This document shows, in pieces, positions 34,228 to 43,151 of a stretch of 64,000 nucleotides of DNA (position 1 is the stretch's first letter; each line of letters starts with the position of its first letter). The notes beneath the pieces were generated by a model. It worked only from the letters and a program-made list of their open reading frames with translations. It had not been told where the DNA came from and made no database searches. Source of the stretch: Actinomadura oligospora ATCC 43269. GTDB taxonomy: Bacteria > Actinomycetota > Actinomycetes > Streptosporangiales > Streptosporangiaceae. Position numbers and translations under genes: made by a program. Location: positions 1 to 64,000 of the forward strand of contig NZ_JADG01000023.1 of the NCBI RefSeq assembly GCF_000518265.1. The letters are read 5' to 3'.

Positions 34228-34890
34228 CTAGAAGTCGTGGAGGAGGCGCGCGGCGGCGACCTCGAGGCGGGCCTGGGCCTCGTCGGCGGTGGCGTGGCCG
34301 CGCAGCATCTCGATCATCTCCATCGTCCAGACGCTGGCCAGGGCCTTCGCGAGGACGTACCGGCGGTCGCCCGGGGGGACGGCGACGTCGCGGCCGACGG
34401 ACGCGCGCAGCAGCAGCCCGGCCATGCGGTCGCCGAAGTCGGTCTTGACGTCCGAGAGCAGCAGGGAGCGGATCAGGGCCTCGGCGAGTTCGGGTTCGCG
34501 CATGAGGCCGCGGGTCGCGCGCATGAGGACGTCGACGGCGCGTCGGTGCGCGGCGTCGGTGCGCGGCGGACGGCGCTCGATGCTGCCCTCGAGGAGGTCG
34601 AGCTCCTCGCTGACGACCGCGACGACCAGGTCCATCTTGGACGGGAAGTAGCGGTAGAGGGTGCCGAGGGCGACCCCGGCGCGCTCGGCGACCGTGCGCA
34701 TCTGCATCGCCTCGACGCCGCCGCGGGACGCGAGCGCGGCGGCGGCCTGGACGATCCGGCGGCGCCGCTGGTGCTGGCTGCGCGACCGCGCCCCGCCCCG
34801 GGGCGCGTCACCGCCCGGGGCCTCGTCCACCGCGGGGACGGCGGGTTCCTCGGTCGGCTGGTCGCCGGTCACGGCCTGTTCTGCGCTCAC
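34228..34890 (-). CDS. kstR: TetR-family regulator, KstR-like
   Basis: A 220-residue repressor. Seen: IVQAAAALASRGGVEAMQMR and TVAERAGVALGTLYRYFPSK, closely like KstR, the cholesterol-catabolism repressor of mycobacteria and rhodococci, plus a C-terminal helical domain with LAKALASVWTMEMIEMLRG. It has a GTG start and an N-terminal low-complexity extension of about 35 residues. It is divergent from the steroid operon; the 151-bp gap carries a near-perfect KstR operator, so direct control by a steroid-CoA effector is likely. The symbol is by similarity and context. Confidence 0.8.
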   Translation of the reverse strand: MSAEQAVTGDQPTEEPAVPAVDEAPGGDAPRGGARSRSQHQRRRRIVQAAAALASRGGVEAMQMRTVAERAGVALGTLYRYFPSKMDLVVAVVSEELDLLEGSIERRPPRTDAAHRRAVDVLMRATRGLMREPELAEALIRSLLLSDVKTDFGDRMAGLLLRASVGRDVAVPPGDRRYVLAKALASVWTMEMIEMLRGHATADEAQARLEVAAARLLHDF

Positions 34891-35002
34891 CGGACCAGCC
34901 TACAGGTAAGACAGGAACGTGTTATTTGAACGCGGTTCGGTTTGGCGGCCCGGCGGCGGCTCACGGCGGTGGGAGGGGGTGAGGACGCCTCTGGACACTG
35001 AC

Positions 35003-35016
35003 TAGAATCTGTTCTA
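35003..35016. promoter_or_regulatory. KstR-type operator
   Basis: TAGAATCTGTTCTA matches the known KstR pattern TnnAACnnGTTnnA with one change (C to T at position 6); the outer bases extend the dyad as CTAG on each side. It is 26 bases before the fadD GTG. A weaker AAC-GT-GTT core sits at 34916-34923, nearer the regulator gene. Confidence 0.8.
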
Positions 35017-35041
35017 GTTTTGCGGCCGGGAGGTGACGCCC

Positions 35042-36700
35042 GTGACCGTTGCGGAACTGCTCGCGGCCCGCGCCGCCGACGACCGTCCGGGGCTCGCCTG
35101 CGCCGACGACGGGCGGCGCTGGAGCTGGCGCGAGGTCGTCGCCGAGTCCGCCGCCCGCGCCGCGTGGATGGCGGCCCGCCGCCCGGGCGACCGTCCGCTG
35201 CACGTGGGCGTGCTCCTCGACAACCTGCCCGAACTCGTGTTCCTGCTATGCGGGGCCGCGTTGTCCGGGAACGTCGTGGTCGCGCTGAATCCGACGCGCG
35301 GGGCCGCCGAACTCGCGGGGGACGCGTGCCGCGCCGACTGCGACCTGGTCGTCCACCAGCCCGAGTACACGACGCTCGCGCAGGGGACGGCCGTCCGGAC
35401 CAGGGGTTTCGCCGACCGCACCCGCGAGGTCGCCGAACTGTCCGAACACGAGCGCGCCATCGCCGAGTACGCCGGGGCGGGCCTGCCCGACACGGCCGGG
35501 ATCGACGACGCCACGCTGATGATGCTGATCTTCACCTCGGGCACGTCGGGACGGCCGCGCGCCGTCCGGGTGACGCACCGCAAGGTCGTCGTGCCCGGGG
35601 AGAACCTGGCGGGACGGCTGCTCAAGCCCGAGGACGTCGTGTACTGCCCGATGCCGCTGTTCCACTCCGGCGCGATCATGGCGGCGTTCGCGCCCGCCCT
35701 GGCCGCCGGGGCGGAACTGGTCGTCCGGTCGCGGTTCAGCGCGTCCGGGCTGCTGCCGGACGTGCGCGCGCACGAGTGCACGTACCTGCACTACGTCGGC
35801 AAGGCCCTGTCGTACGTGGTCGCTACGCCGACCAAGCCGGACGACGCCGACAACCCGCTGAAGATCGCGTTCGGTAACGAGGCCGCGCCGCTGGAGCAGA
35901 AGACGTTCGGCGAGCGTTTCGGCTGCTTCGTCGTCGACGCGTACGGCTCCACGGAAACGGCGATCAGCCTGTCGCCCGACCCCTTCGGACCGTCCGGCGC
36001 GCTCGGGAGACTCGCCCCCGGGATCAAGATCCTCGACCCGGACACCGGCGGGGAGTGCCCGCCCGCGCGCCTCGACGCCGCCGGACGCGTCACCAACCCG
36101 GACGAGGCGATCGGCGAGCTCGTCAATACCACCGGCGACGGCCTGTTCGACGGCTACTACAAGGAAGACGCCCCCGACCGGCTCCGCGACGGCATGTTCT
36201 GGAGCGGCGACCACGTCTACCGCGACGAGGACGGCTACGTCTTCTTCGCCGGGCGCGCCGCCGACCGGCTCCGCGTGGACGGCGAGAACTTCGGGGCCGT
36301 CCAGGTCGAGCGGGTGCTCGCCGCGTTCCCCGGCGTCCGGCAGCTCGCGGTGTTCGGCGTCCCGGACGCGGCGTCCGGCGACCAGGTGATGGCCGCGCTC
36401 GTCACCGAGACCGGCGAGTTCGACCCGCGCGCCTTCACGGCCTTCCTGAAACAGCGCGACGACCTCGGCCCGAAGTGGCCGCCCCGGTACGTGCGGGTGG
36501 CGCGGGAACTGCCCGCCACACCGTCCAACAAGATCCTCAAACGTGCGCTGGCCAAGGACGGCTGGCGCACCGACGACCCGGTGTGGTGGCGGCCCGGCCG
36601 CGACCTCGCCTACCGCCGGATGACCGCCGTCGACGCCGCGGCGCTCGCCGCCGAGTTCCGGCGGCGCGGACGCCAGCACCTCCTGGAAGGGAGCGCCTGA
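35042..36700 (+). CDS. Acyl-CoA synthetase (FadD17-like)
   Basis: A 552-residue ANL-superfamily ligase that would activate a steroid side-chain acid with ATP and CoA. Seen: the P-loop MLIFTSGTSGRPRAVRVTHR, YGSTETAISL, SGDHVYRDEDGYVFFAGRAA and the hinge/catalytic end TPSNKILKRAL. GGAGG is 8 bases before the GTG at 35042; a GTG at 35033 lacks one. It heads the KstR-controlled operon. It resembles FadD17/FadD19-type steroid ligases, but the exact chain length cannot be told from sequence. Confidence 0.88.
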   Translation: MTVAELLAARAADDRPGLACADDGRRWSWREVVAESAARAAWMAARRPGDRPLHVGVLLDNLPELVFLLCGAALSGNVVVALNPTRGAAELAGDACRADCDLVVHQPEYTTLAQGTAVRTRGFADRTREVAELSEHERAIAEYAGAGLPDTAGIDDATLMMLIFTSGTSGRPRAVRVTHRKVVVPGENLAGRLLKPEDVVYCPMPLFHSGAIMAAFAPALAAGAELVVRSRFSASGLLPDVRAHECTYLHYVGKALSYVVATPTKPDDADNPLKIAFGNEAAPLEQKTFGERFGCFVVDAYGSTETAISLSPDPFGPSGALGRLAPGIKILDPDTGGECPPARLDAAGRVTNPDEAIGELVNTTGDGLFDGYYKEDAPDRLRDGMFWSGDHVYRDEDGYVFFAGRAADRLRVDGENFGAVQVERVLAAFPGVRQLAVFGVPDAASGDQVMAALVTETGEFDPRAFTAFLKQRDDLGPKWPPRYVRVARELPATPSNKILKRALAKDGWRTDDPVWWRPGRDLAYRRMTAVDAAALAAEFRRRGRQHLLEGSA

Positions 36701-36701
36701 G

Positions 36702-37781
36702 TTGGAATTCGACCTCGACGAGGCCCAGCGCGAGTTGCGGAGCCTCGCCGCCGACCTGCTCGGCAGGGAGGCCGCGCCGCAGCGCCTCGAAGCGTTCGAG
36801 AAGGCCGGCGCGGCCTACGACCCGGCGATCTGGAAGGCGCTCGCGCAGGCCGGGCTGCTCGGCGTCGTGGTGCCGGAGCGGCAGGACGGCGCGGGCCTCG
36901 GCCCGGTCGAGCTGACCGTCCTGCTGCGGGAGATCGGCGCGCACGTCGCGCCCGTCCCGGCGTACGCGACGCTCGCGCTGGCCGCCCTGCCGATCGCCCT
37001 GACCGGCACGGACGCGCAGAAGGAGCTGCTCGCGGGCGTCGCGTCCGGCGAGACCGTCCTGACCGGCGCGTACCGGGAGGTCGGGCCGTCCGGCACGGTG
37101 GAGACGACCGCGCGCTGCGGGCGGCTGACCGGCGTCAAGACCTATGTCCCGTACGCGGACGAGGCGTCGCACCTGCTCGTCCCGGCGCGCACGGACGACG
37201 GAACGATCCAGGTGCACGTGGTCGAGCGGTCCGAGGTGGCGGTCGTGCCGCAGCCGTCCGCGACGTCCGAGCCGCTGTCGCGGGTCGAGCTGGACGGCGC
37301 GCGCGGCACCCCGCTCGGCGCGGGCGGCTGGGACGCCTTCCGCCGCTCCGCGGTCACCGGCGCCGTCGCGCTCTCGTCCGGCGTGATCGAGGGCGCGCTG
37401 GGACTGACCACCGAGTACGTCAAGACGCGCGAGCAGTTCGACCGGGCCCTCGCCCAGTTCCAGGCCGTGACCATGCAGATCGGCGACGTGTACATCGCCA
37501 AGCGCGCGCTGGACGTCGCGGTCTGGGCGGGCGCGTGGCGGTTCGCGACCGGCGCGGACGACACCGACGAGGTCCTCGCGATCGCCGCGTACAACGCGTC
37601 CGACCCGGTGGTGAAGGCGCTCTACACCTGCCAGCACCTGCACGGCGGCATCGGCCTGGACGTGACCTACCCGCTGCACCGCTACTTCGCCTGGGCCAAG
37701 CAGGCCGGGCACCTGCTCGGCGGCGCGGAGGACCAGCTCGACACCCTCGGCGCGCTCGTCGCCGCTCAGGAGGTTCAGTAG
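36702..37781 (+). CDS. Acyl-CoA dehydrogenase subunit, ChsE1/FadE28-like
   Basis: A 359-residue acyl-CoA dehydrogenase fold with a TTG start after AGGGAG. Seen: LLGVVVPERQDGAGLGPVEL, and YTCQHLHGGIGLDVTYPLHR near the end. It is shorter than typical FadE proteins and lacks the clear catalytic Glu block seen in its neighbour, as expected for the non-catalytic half of the steroid alpha2beta2 dehydrogenases (FadE28-FadE29). It is one base after fadD and three bases before the second subunit. The pairing is inferred from order and family knowledge. Confidence 0.85.
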   Translation: MEFDLDEAQRELRSLAADLLGREAAPQRLEAFEKAGAAYDPAIWKALAQAGLLGVVVPERQDGAGLGPVELTVLLREIGAHVAPVPAYATLALAALPIALTGTDAQKELLAGVASGETVLTGAYREVGPSGTVETTARCGRLTGVKTYVPYADEASHLLVPARTDDGTIQVHVVERSEVAVVPQPSATSEPLSRVELDGARGTPLGAGGWDAFRRSAVTGAVALSSGVIEGALGLTTEYVKTREQFDRALAQFQAVTMQIGDVYIAKRALDVAVWAGAWRFATGADDTDEVLAIAAYNASDPVVKALYTCQHLHGGIGLDVTYPLHRYFAWAKQAGHLLGGAEDQLDTLGALVAAQEVQ

Positions 37782-37784
37782 CCG

Positions 37785-38957
37785 ATGTTCATCGACCTCA
37801 CCGGCGAGCAGAAGAAGCTCCGCGCCGAGTTGCGCGACTACTTCCGGGGCTGCCTCACCAAGGCGCAGCGCAGGCGCATCGCGGACGACCCGTTCGGCGA
37901 GCACTACATGGAGCACTGCAAACGCCTCGGCCGTGACGGCATGCTCGGTGTCGCCTGGCCGAAGGAGTACGGCGGACGCGGCTACGGCCCGGTCGAGCAG
38001 CAGATCTTCGCCAACGAGATCGCGCGCGCCGAGGTCCCGTACCCGATCATCACGCTGAACTCGGTCGCCCCGACGATCCTGCAGTACGGGACGGACGAGC
38101 AGAAGGCGTTCTTCCTGCCGAAAATCTTCGCGGGGGAGTGCCACTTCGCGATCGGCTACAGCGAGCCGGGCGCGGGCACCGACCTGGCGTCCCTGCGCAC
38201 CACGGCCGTCAGGGACGGCGACCACTACGTCGTCAACGGCCAGAAGATCTTCACGTCCGGCGCGCACTACTCCGACTACGTCTGGCTCGCCGCCCGCAGC
38301 GATCCTGATGCGAAGAAGCACAAGGGCATCTCGATGCTCATCGTCGACTGCAAGGACCCCGGGTTCTCCTGGACGCCGATCGTCACCATGGACGGCCGCC
38401 ACCACACGAACTCGACCTACTACCAGGACGTCCGGGTCCCGGCGGACATGCTCATCGGCGAGGAGCACAAGGGCTGGGACCTCATCGTCAACCAGCTCAA
38501 CCACGAGCGCGTCACGCTCGGCCCGGCCGGGAACATCGGCCACACCTACGACCGGTTCGCCGCCTGGGCGCGCACCGCGACCGGACGCGACGGACGCCCG
38601 CTCATCGAGGAGCCCGCCGTCCGCCGCGCCGTCGCCCAGGTGTACGCCTACCTGCGGGTCAACGAGCTGCTGAACTGGCAGGTCGCGGCGAACATGGACC
38701 TCGGCTGGCTGGGCGCGGCCGACGCGTCCGCCACCAAGATCTACGGCTCGGAGCGGATGCAGGACGTCGGCCGGATCGTCGGCGACACCCTCGCCCGGTA
38801 CGGCGATCCCGGCGACCCGGCGACCGCCGAGTTCCTCGAGATCCTGGACCACGGCGTGAAGGGCGCGATCGTGCTGACCTTCGGCGGCGGCGTGAACGAG
38901 ATCCAGCGCGAGCTGATCGCCATGATCGGCCTCGGCCTGCCCCGCGCACCCCGGTGA
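37785..38957 (+). CDS. Acyl-CoA dehydrogenase subunit, ChsE2/FadE29-like
   Basis: A 390-residue flavoprotein. Seen: CHFAIGYSEPGAGTDLASLR for FAD and substrate, the likely catalytic base in QLNHERVTLGPAG, and a C-terminal FGGGVNEIQRELIAMIGLGL that matches FadE29. With the preceding gene it would form the dehydrogenase that desaturates the three-carbon steroid side chain (3-oxo-pregnenoyl-CoA type). The ATG is 3 bases after the previous stop. Its TGA is followed at once by a duplicated start region of the next gene. Confidence 0.87.
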   Translation: MFIDLTGEQKKLRAELRDYFRGCLTKAQRRRIADDPFGEHYMEHCKRLGRDGMLGVAWPKEYGGRGYGPVEQQIFANEIARAEVPYPIITLNSVAPTILQYGTDEQKAFFLPKIFAGECHFAIGYSEPGAGTDLASLRTTAVRDGDHYVVNGQKIFTSGAHYSDYVWLAARSDPDAKKHKGISMLIVDCKDPGFSWTPIVTMDGRHHTNSTYYQDVRVPADMLIGEEHKGWDLIVNQLNHERVTLGPAGNIGHTYDRFAAWARTATGRDGRPLIEEPAVRRAVAQVYAYLRVNELLNWQVAANMDLGWLGAADASATKIYGSERMQDVGRIVGDTLARYGDPGDPATAEFLEILDHGVKGAIVLTFGGGVNEIQRELIAMIGLGLPRAPR

Positions 38958-38965
38958 GGAGCCCT

Positions 38966-39001
38966 GTGCAAGGCGAACCGACAGTGCAAGGCGAACCGGC
39001 G
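38966..39001 (+). repeat. 18-bp tandem duplication covering the start codon of the ChsH fusion gene
   Basis: GTGCAAGGCGAACCGACA at 38966-38983 is followed by GTGCAAGGCGAACCGGCG at 38984-39001, giving VQGEPTVQGEPA. Both copies bring a GTG. GAGGAG at 38955-38960 is 5 bases before the first, which favours 38966 as the start. Confidence 0.85.
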
Positions 39002-40297
39002 GTCCACGACGAGCTGATGGCGCTCGCCGAGCGGCTGGTCGCGGCCGGTGAGCAGCCCGCGCCGCCGTGCCCGGACGCGGTGAACGCGGCGATGGTCCGG
39101 CACTGGACGCAGGCGCTCGGCGACGCGTCCGGGGCCTGGGAGGACGTGGCCCCGCCCGCGATGATCCAGGTCTGGTCGATGCCGGGGCTCGGCGCGAAGA
39201 AGGCCGGATCGGTCGCGGACGACCCGCTCCGCCTGCTCAACGAGAACGGCTACACCGGCGTCGTCGCTACCAACTGCGACCAGACCTACGACCGGTATGT
39301 GAAGGTCGGTGAGCGGCTGCGCTCGACCATGCGGTTCGGCGGCGTCGCGGGGCCGAAGCGGACCGCCATGGGCGAGGGCTACTTCGTGACGTGGTTCCAG
39401 TCCTGGTACGACGAGGACGACCGGCGCGTCGCCGAGATGCTGTTCCGGGTGCTGAAGTTCCAGCCGAAGCGACGCGGCGGGGGCGGCAGGCCGTCCGGCG
39501 CGAAGCCCGGGAAGTACCCGCTGCGGCCCACGATCGGCCTCGACACCCGGTACTTCTGGGACGGCGTGGACGACGGCGAGCTGCGTGTCCAGAGCTGCGC
39601 CGACTGCGGCGCGCTGCGGCATCCGCCCGGCCCGATGTGCCCGGAGTGCCACTCCACGAACCGGACGTACACCAAGGCGAGCGGACGCGGCGTCGTGCAC
39701 AGCTTCGTCGTCCACCACCATCCGCCCGTCCCCGGCCGCACCCCGCCCTACGTGGTCGCGGTCGTCGAACTGGAGGAGGGCGTCCGGATCCTCGGCAACG
39801 TGATCGGCTGCGAGCCGTCCGAGGTCGAGGTGGACATGCCCGTCCGCGTCGTCTTCCAGCACATGGACGACGAACTCGTCCTCCCGCAATGGACCCCGTC
39901 GGACGCCCCCGACCCGGAACCACCGGCGGAGGAGGCGGAACCGGACGGGCTGCGTATCGAGCTGACCCCGACGTTCGTCATCGCGACCGCGCTCGCGACG
40001 CGCGACTTCACACCCGTCCACCACGACACCGAGCTGGCCCGCGCGCAGGGCTCGAAGGACATCTTCGTCAACATCCTGACGTCGATCGGACTCGTCCAGC
40101 GGTTCGCGCTGGAGACCGTCCCGGGCGGGGAGCTGGAGAGCATCCGCGTGCGGCTCGGCGTCCCGGCCTACGCGGGCGACACGCTGACGCTCACCGGCGA
40201 ACGCGCCGACGACCGCACGCTCACGGTGCGCGGAGCGGTCAGCCTCGGCGACCACCTGACCGCGACCGTCACGTTCACAGAGGGGGAGGCGCGGTGA
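38966..40297 (+). CDS. ChsH2-ChsH1 fusion: MaoC-like hydratase / DUF35 / MaoC-like hydratase
   Basis: A 443-residue protein. An N-terminal MaoC-like domain (about 1-165) and a DUF35 unit with a zinc ribbon (CADCGALRHPPGPMCPECHS, four Cys) plus OB fold (about 180-300) equal ChsH2; a Pro/Glu linker (about 305-330) leads to a second MaoC domain with catalytic ATRDFTPVHHDTELA (Asp/His), equal to ChsH1. In Mycobacterium tuberculosis these are two proteins that form the side-chain enoyl-CoA hydratase; here they are joined. The DUF35 part is known to bind the Ltp2 aldolase, whose gene follows and overlaps by 4 bp. Confidence 0.88.
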   Translation: MQGEPTVQGEPAVHDELMALAERLVAAGEQPAPPCPDAVNAAMVRHWTQALGDASGAWEDVAPPAMIQVWSMPGLGAKKAGSVADDPLRLLNENGYTGVVATNCDQTYDRYVKVGERLRSTMRFGGVAGPKRTAMGEGYFVTWFQSWYDEDDRRVAEMLFRVLKFQPKRRGGGGRPSGAKPGKYPLRPTIGLDTRYFWDGVDDGELRVQSCADCGALRHPPGPMCPECHSTNRTYTKASGRGVVHSFVVHHHPPVPGRTPPYVVAVVELEEGVRILGNVIGCEPSEVEVDMPVRVVFQHMDDELVLPQWTPSDAPDPEPPAEEAEPDGLRIELTPTFVIATALATRDFTPVHHDTELARAQGSKDIFVNILTSIGLVQRFALETVPGGELESIRVRLGVPAYAGDTLTLTGERADDRTLTVRGAVSLGDHLTATVTFTEGEAR

Positions 40298-41457
40298 GCC
40301 TGTCCGGCAAGGCGGCGATCGCCGGGATCGGCGCGACCGAGTTCTCCAAGGACTCCGGCCGCTCGGAGCTGCGCCTGGCCGCCGAGGCGTGCCTCGCCGC
40401 GATCACCGACGCGGGCCTGACCCCCGCCGACGTGGACGGCCTGGTCACCTTCACCGCCGACGCGAACGCGGAGATCGCCGTCCAGCGCGAGCTCGGCATC
40501 CCGTCCCTGCGGTTCTTCTCCCGCGTGGACTACGGCGGCGGCGCGGCCTGCGGCACCGTCGCGCACGCCGCGATGGCCGTCGCGACCGGGCAGGCGGACG
40601 TCGTGGTCTGCTACCGGGCGTTCAACGAACGGTCCGGGCACCGGTTCGGGCAGGCCAACAAGGGCGGCGGCGCGGGCTCGCTCGGCATGGAGTTCTCCTG
40701 GCACCTGCCGTACGGGTTCGCGACCCCGGCCGCGTGGGTCGCCATGCAGGCCCGCCGCTACATGCACGAGTACGGCGCGACCAGCGAGGACTTCGGACGC
40801 GTCGCCGTCGCCATGCGCGGGCACGCCGCGACGAACCCGAAGGCGTGGTTCCACGGCCGTCCGATCACCCTGGAGGAGCACCAGGCGTCCCGGTGGATCG
40901 TCGAGCCGCTGCACCTGCTCGACTGCTGCCAGGAGTCGGACGGCGGGCAGGCGATCGTCGTCACCACCGCCGAACGCGCCCGTGACCTGCCGAACCGTCC
41001 CGTCCTGATCGCGGGCGCGGCGCAGGGCACCGGCCCCGGCCAGATGATGATGTTCTCCTACTACAGCGGCGACATCGCGACCCTGCCCGCGATGGGCAGG
41101 GTCGGCGAGCAGCTGTGGCGGCAGGCGGGACTCGGGCCGGACGACGTCCAGACCGCGATCCTGTACGACCACTTCACCCCGTTCGTCCTGATCCAGCTGG
41201 AGGAGCTGGGGTTCTGCGGACGCGGCGAGGCCAAGGACTTCCTCAAGGACGGCGGCATCGAACTCGGCGGACGGCTGCCGGTGAACCCGCACGGCGGCCA
41301 GCTCGGCGAGGCCTACATCCACGGCATGAACGGCATCGCCGAGGGCGTCCGCCAGGTCCGGGGCACCTCGGTGAACCAGGTCCCGGACGTGACGAACGTG
41401 CTGGTCACGGCCGGGACCGGCGTCCCGACCAGCGGCCTGGTCCTCACCGCGGGCTGA
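40294..41457 (+). CDS. ltp2: Steroid side-chain aldolase Ltp2 (thiolase fold)
   Basis: A 387-residue thiolase-like protein. Seen: AAIAGIGATEFSKDSGRSEL at the N-terminus, VDYGGGAACGTVAHAAMAVA, and NPHGGQLGEAYIHGMNGIAE near the end, which match lipid-transfer-type thiolases. Ltp2 with the DUF35 of ChsH2 performs a retro-aldol cleavage that releases propionyl-CoA and androstenedione-type product. A GTG start overlaps the hydratase stop. It ends the operon and overlaps the convergent Imm49 gene by 14 bp. Confidence 0.9.
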   Translation: MSLSGKAAIAGIGATEFSKDSGRSELRLAAEACLAAITDAGLTPADVDGLVTFTADANAEIAVQRELGIPSLRFFSRVDYGGGAACGTVAHAAMAVATGQADVVVCYRAFNERSGHRFGQANKGGGAGSLGMEFSWHLPYGFATPAAWVAMQARRYMHEYGATSEDFGRVAVAMRGHAATNPKAWFHGRPITLEEHQASRWIVEPLHLLDCCQESDGGQAIVVTTAERARDLPNRPVLIAGAAQGTGPGQMMMFSYYSGDIATLPAMGRVGEQLWRQAGLGPDDVQTAILYDHFTPFVLIQLEELGFCGRGEAKDFLKDGGIELGGRLPVNPHGGQLGEAYIHGMNGIAEGVRQVRGTSVNQVPDVTNVLVTAGTGVPTSGLVLTAG

Positions 41458-43030
41458 GGCCCTCGACGACGGCGCGCGGGAGGAAGTCGGACTCGACCCG
41501 CACCGGGATGCCCCGGTCGTGCGCGAGGCAGGCCAGCCCGAGCGCCTCGAAGTTCAGCTGCCCGTCCGGATCGCCGATGCGGTCGCCCGCGCTGTAGAAG
41601 TCGGCGAAGAGCCCGAGCGCCTCGGCGAGGACGGCGTTGAAACCGTCCGCGTCGTCTTCGAGGATGCGGTCCAGCAGGCGGAACCGGGGGTTGGACAGGC
41701 ATTCCCACCAGTCGTCGCCGGACGTTTTCGCCAGTGCCGTCCGCATGTGCGGACGCGGGTCCTCGCCCCGCAGGACGGCGTGACACGCGCGCGCGTACGA
41801 GCCCGTGTGCTGGACCCTGGTGCGGAGGTCGCCGGAGTCGAAGGCGGCCAGGATCGCGAGATCCGCCTGCGACCGGACGGTCCAGGCGAGCGCGACGGCC
41901 CGCGCGTACGTCCAGTCGTTCGCGTCATCGACCGGTCCGGACGCGGGCAGCTCGTCGGTACGTCCGTCGAGTGTGACCGCGATCGGCGTGCCCTGCGGCA
42001 CCGACGCCAGCCGGAACGCCGCCGCGTGAGCCTCGCTCGCCAGGACCAGCGCCTTCGCGTACGCGGGGTCCTCGGCGCGCGGGTCGAGGACAGAGCGGAA
42101 CGTGAGCGCCAGCAGCTCGCCGCTCCCGGCGTCCTCCATGGCCTTGAAGCGGTACTGGACCAGGACGGACGGGCTGAACGCGTGCTCCACCCGGTTCCGG
42201 GCGCGCTTTTCGCGGCCCTCCAGCCACTTCGCGGCACGGTCGGCGTCGAAGTCGGGGCGCGCGACCGGGCCGTCCGCGCCGGGCTTCCTCGGCCCCGCGC
42301 GCGTGATCAGCCGGACGGGCAGGTAGCCGGACTCGACCTCGATCGGCAGACCGGCCTCGTGCGCGAGCGCCGCCAGGGCCAGCGGGCCCCAGGCGATCAG
42401 GTCGCGCGGCCTCCGCCCGGCGAGCTCGCGGTGCTTCTCCAGCGCCGTGACCAGGGCGGCGTTGAACGCGGCGGCGTCGCCCTCGGCGATCGCGCGCAGC
42501 ATGGCGCCCTCGGGCGTGTCCGGGTAGTCCTCGGCCGGGCCCTCGTCCCAGAAGACGCGGAGGGCCCGCATGAAGGGGAACTCGTCCTCCTTCTCGGGGA
42601 GGGCCTCGACCAGCCCGTACAGCGTGCCGAGGAGGCCGTCGTCGCCGGCGGCGACCGCGACCCGGTACGCCTGGACCCAGTCGACGGCGCTCAGGGACTC
42701 CTCGTACTCCTGCGTGAAGCCGAACCCGACACCGAGGTACTCGACCCAGGCGCGGACCGAGCCGCCGACCGGGACGGTCTGGGCGCGCGCGTAGTCCCGG
42801 TACAGCTCGGCGGCCGAGGACAACGCGAGCCAGGTCTCGCGGGTCTCCACGCGCGGGTCGAGCCCGGCCGTCCGCGCCGCCGCGTAGTCCAGCAGGGAGT
42901 CGGCGAGCATCTCGATGCCGGTCGGGCCGCCGTACTGGGCGAGCTTGGTCTCCCGGTCCAGGTCGTCCGGAACGGCCGCCAACGCGGACGAGATGGTCTC
43001 TTCGGAGAAATCGTGACGATCAACGCGCAT
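41444..43030 (-). CDS. Imm49-family immunity protein with two repeats
   Basis: A 528-residue protein with two copies of an Imm49-like unit. The ends of the copies read LAHEAGLPIEVESGYLP (about 230-250) and LAHDRGIPVRVESDFLP (about 500-520), each preceded by helical stretches with DDAAFNAAL-type or DADGFNAVLAEAL segments. Imm49 proteins neutralise toxins of polymorphic toxin systems; no toxin is in the window, so it may be an orphan or serve in defence against neighbours. No signal peptide or membrane helix is seen. Confidence 0.75.
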   Translation of the reverse strand: MRVDRHDFSEETISSALAAVPDDLDRETKLAQYGGPTGIEMLADSLLDYAAARTAGLDPRVETRETWLALSSAAELYRDYARAQTVPVGGSVRAWVEYLGVGFGFTQEYEESLSAVDWVQAYRVAVAAGDDGLLGTLYGLVEALPEKEDEFPFMRALRVFWDEGPAEDYPDTPEGAMLRAIAEGDAAAFNAALVTALEKHRELAGRRPRDLIAWGPLALAALAHEAGLPIEVESGYLPVRLITRAGPRKPGADGPVARPDFDADRAAKWLEGREKRARNRVEHAFSPSVLVQYRFKAMEDAGSGELLALTFRSVLDPRAEDPAYAKALVLASEAHAAAFRLASVPQGTPIAVTLDGRTDELPASGPVDDANDWTYARAVALAWTVRSQADLAILAAFDSGDLRTRVQHTGSYARACHAVLRGEDPRPHMRTALAKTSGDDWWECLSNPRFRLLDRILEDDADGFNAVLAEALGLFADFYSAGDRIGDPDGQLNFEALGLACLAHDRGIPVRVESDFLPRAVVEGLSPR

Positions 43031-43099
43031 GGGGCGCGATCGTAGCGATCCCCAGAGACAGCGGGCCCCGGGTTCGGCGGCACCGGGCGCGAGACCAGC

Positions 43100-43151
43100 G
43101 GATCACCGAACGCGGGCCCGTGGGATCACCGAGCGCGGGCCCGAGGGATCA
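43100..43151 (-). repeat. 23-bp tandem repeat at a tetR stop codon
   Basis: Units 43100-43122 and 43123-43145 differ at two or three positions. On the minus strand each ends in TGATCC, and the TGATCC at 43146-43151 is the stop (TGA) of the TetR gene, so the repeat copies the stop region downstream. Each unit includes the palindrome CGGGCCCG. Confidence 0.8.

Noticed and set aside
35033..35041. GTG 35033 as start of the acyl-CoA synthetase
   Set aside because: It overlaps the GGGAGG that serves GTG 35042 and has no site of its own.
36537..38852. Long minus-strand frame across the acyl-CoA dehydrogenase genes
   Set aside because: Opposite two well-conserved dehydrogenase genes; no domain and biased composition.
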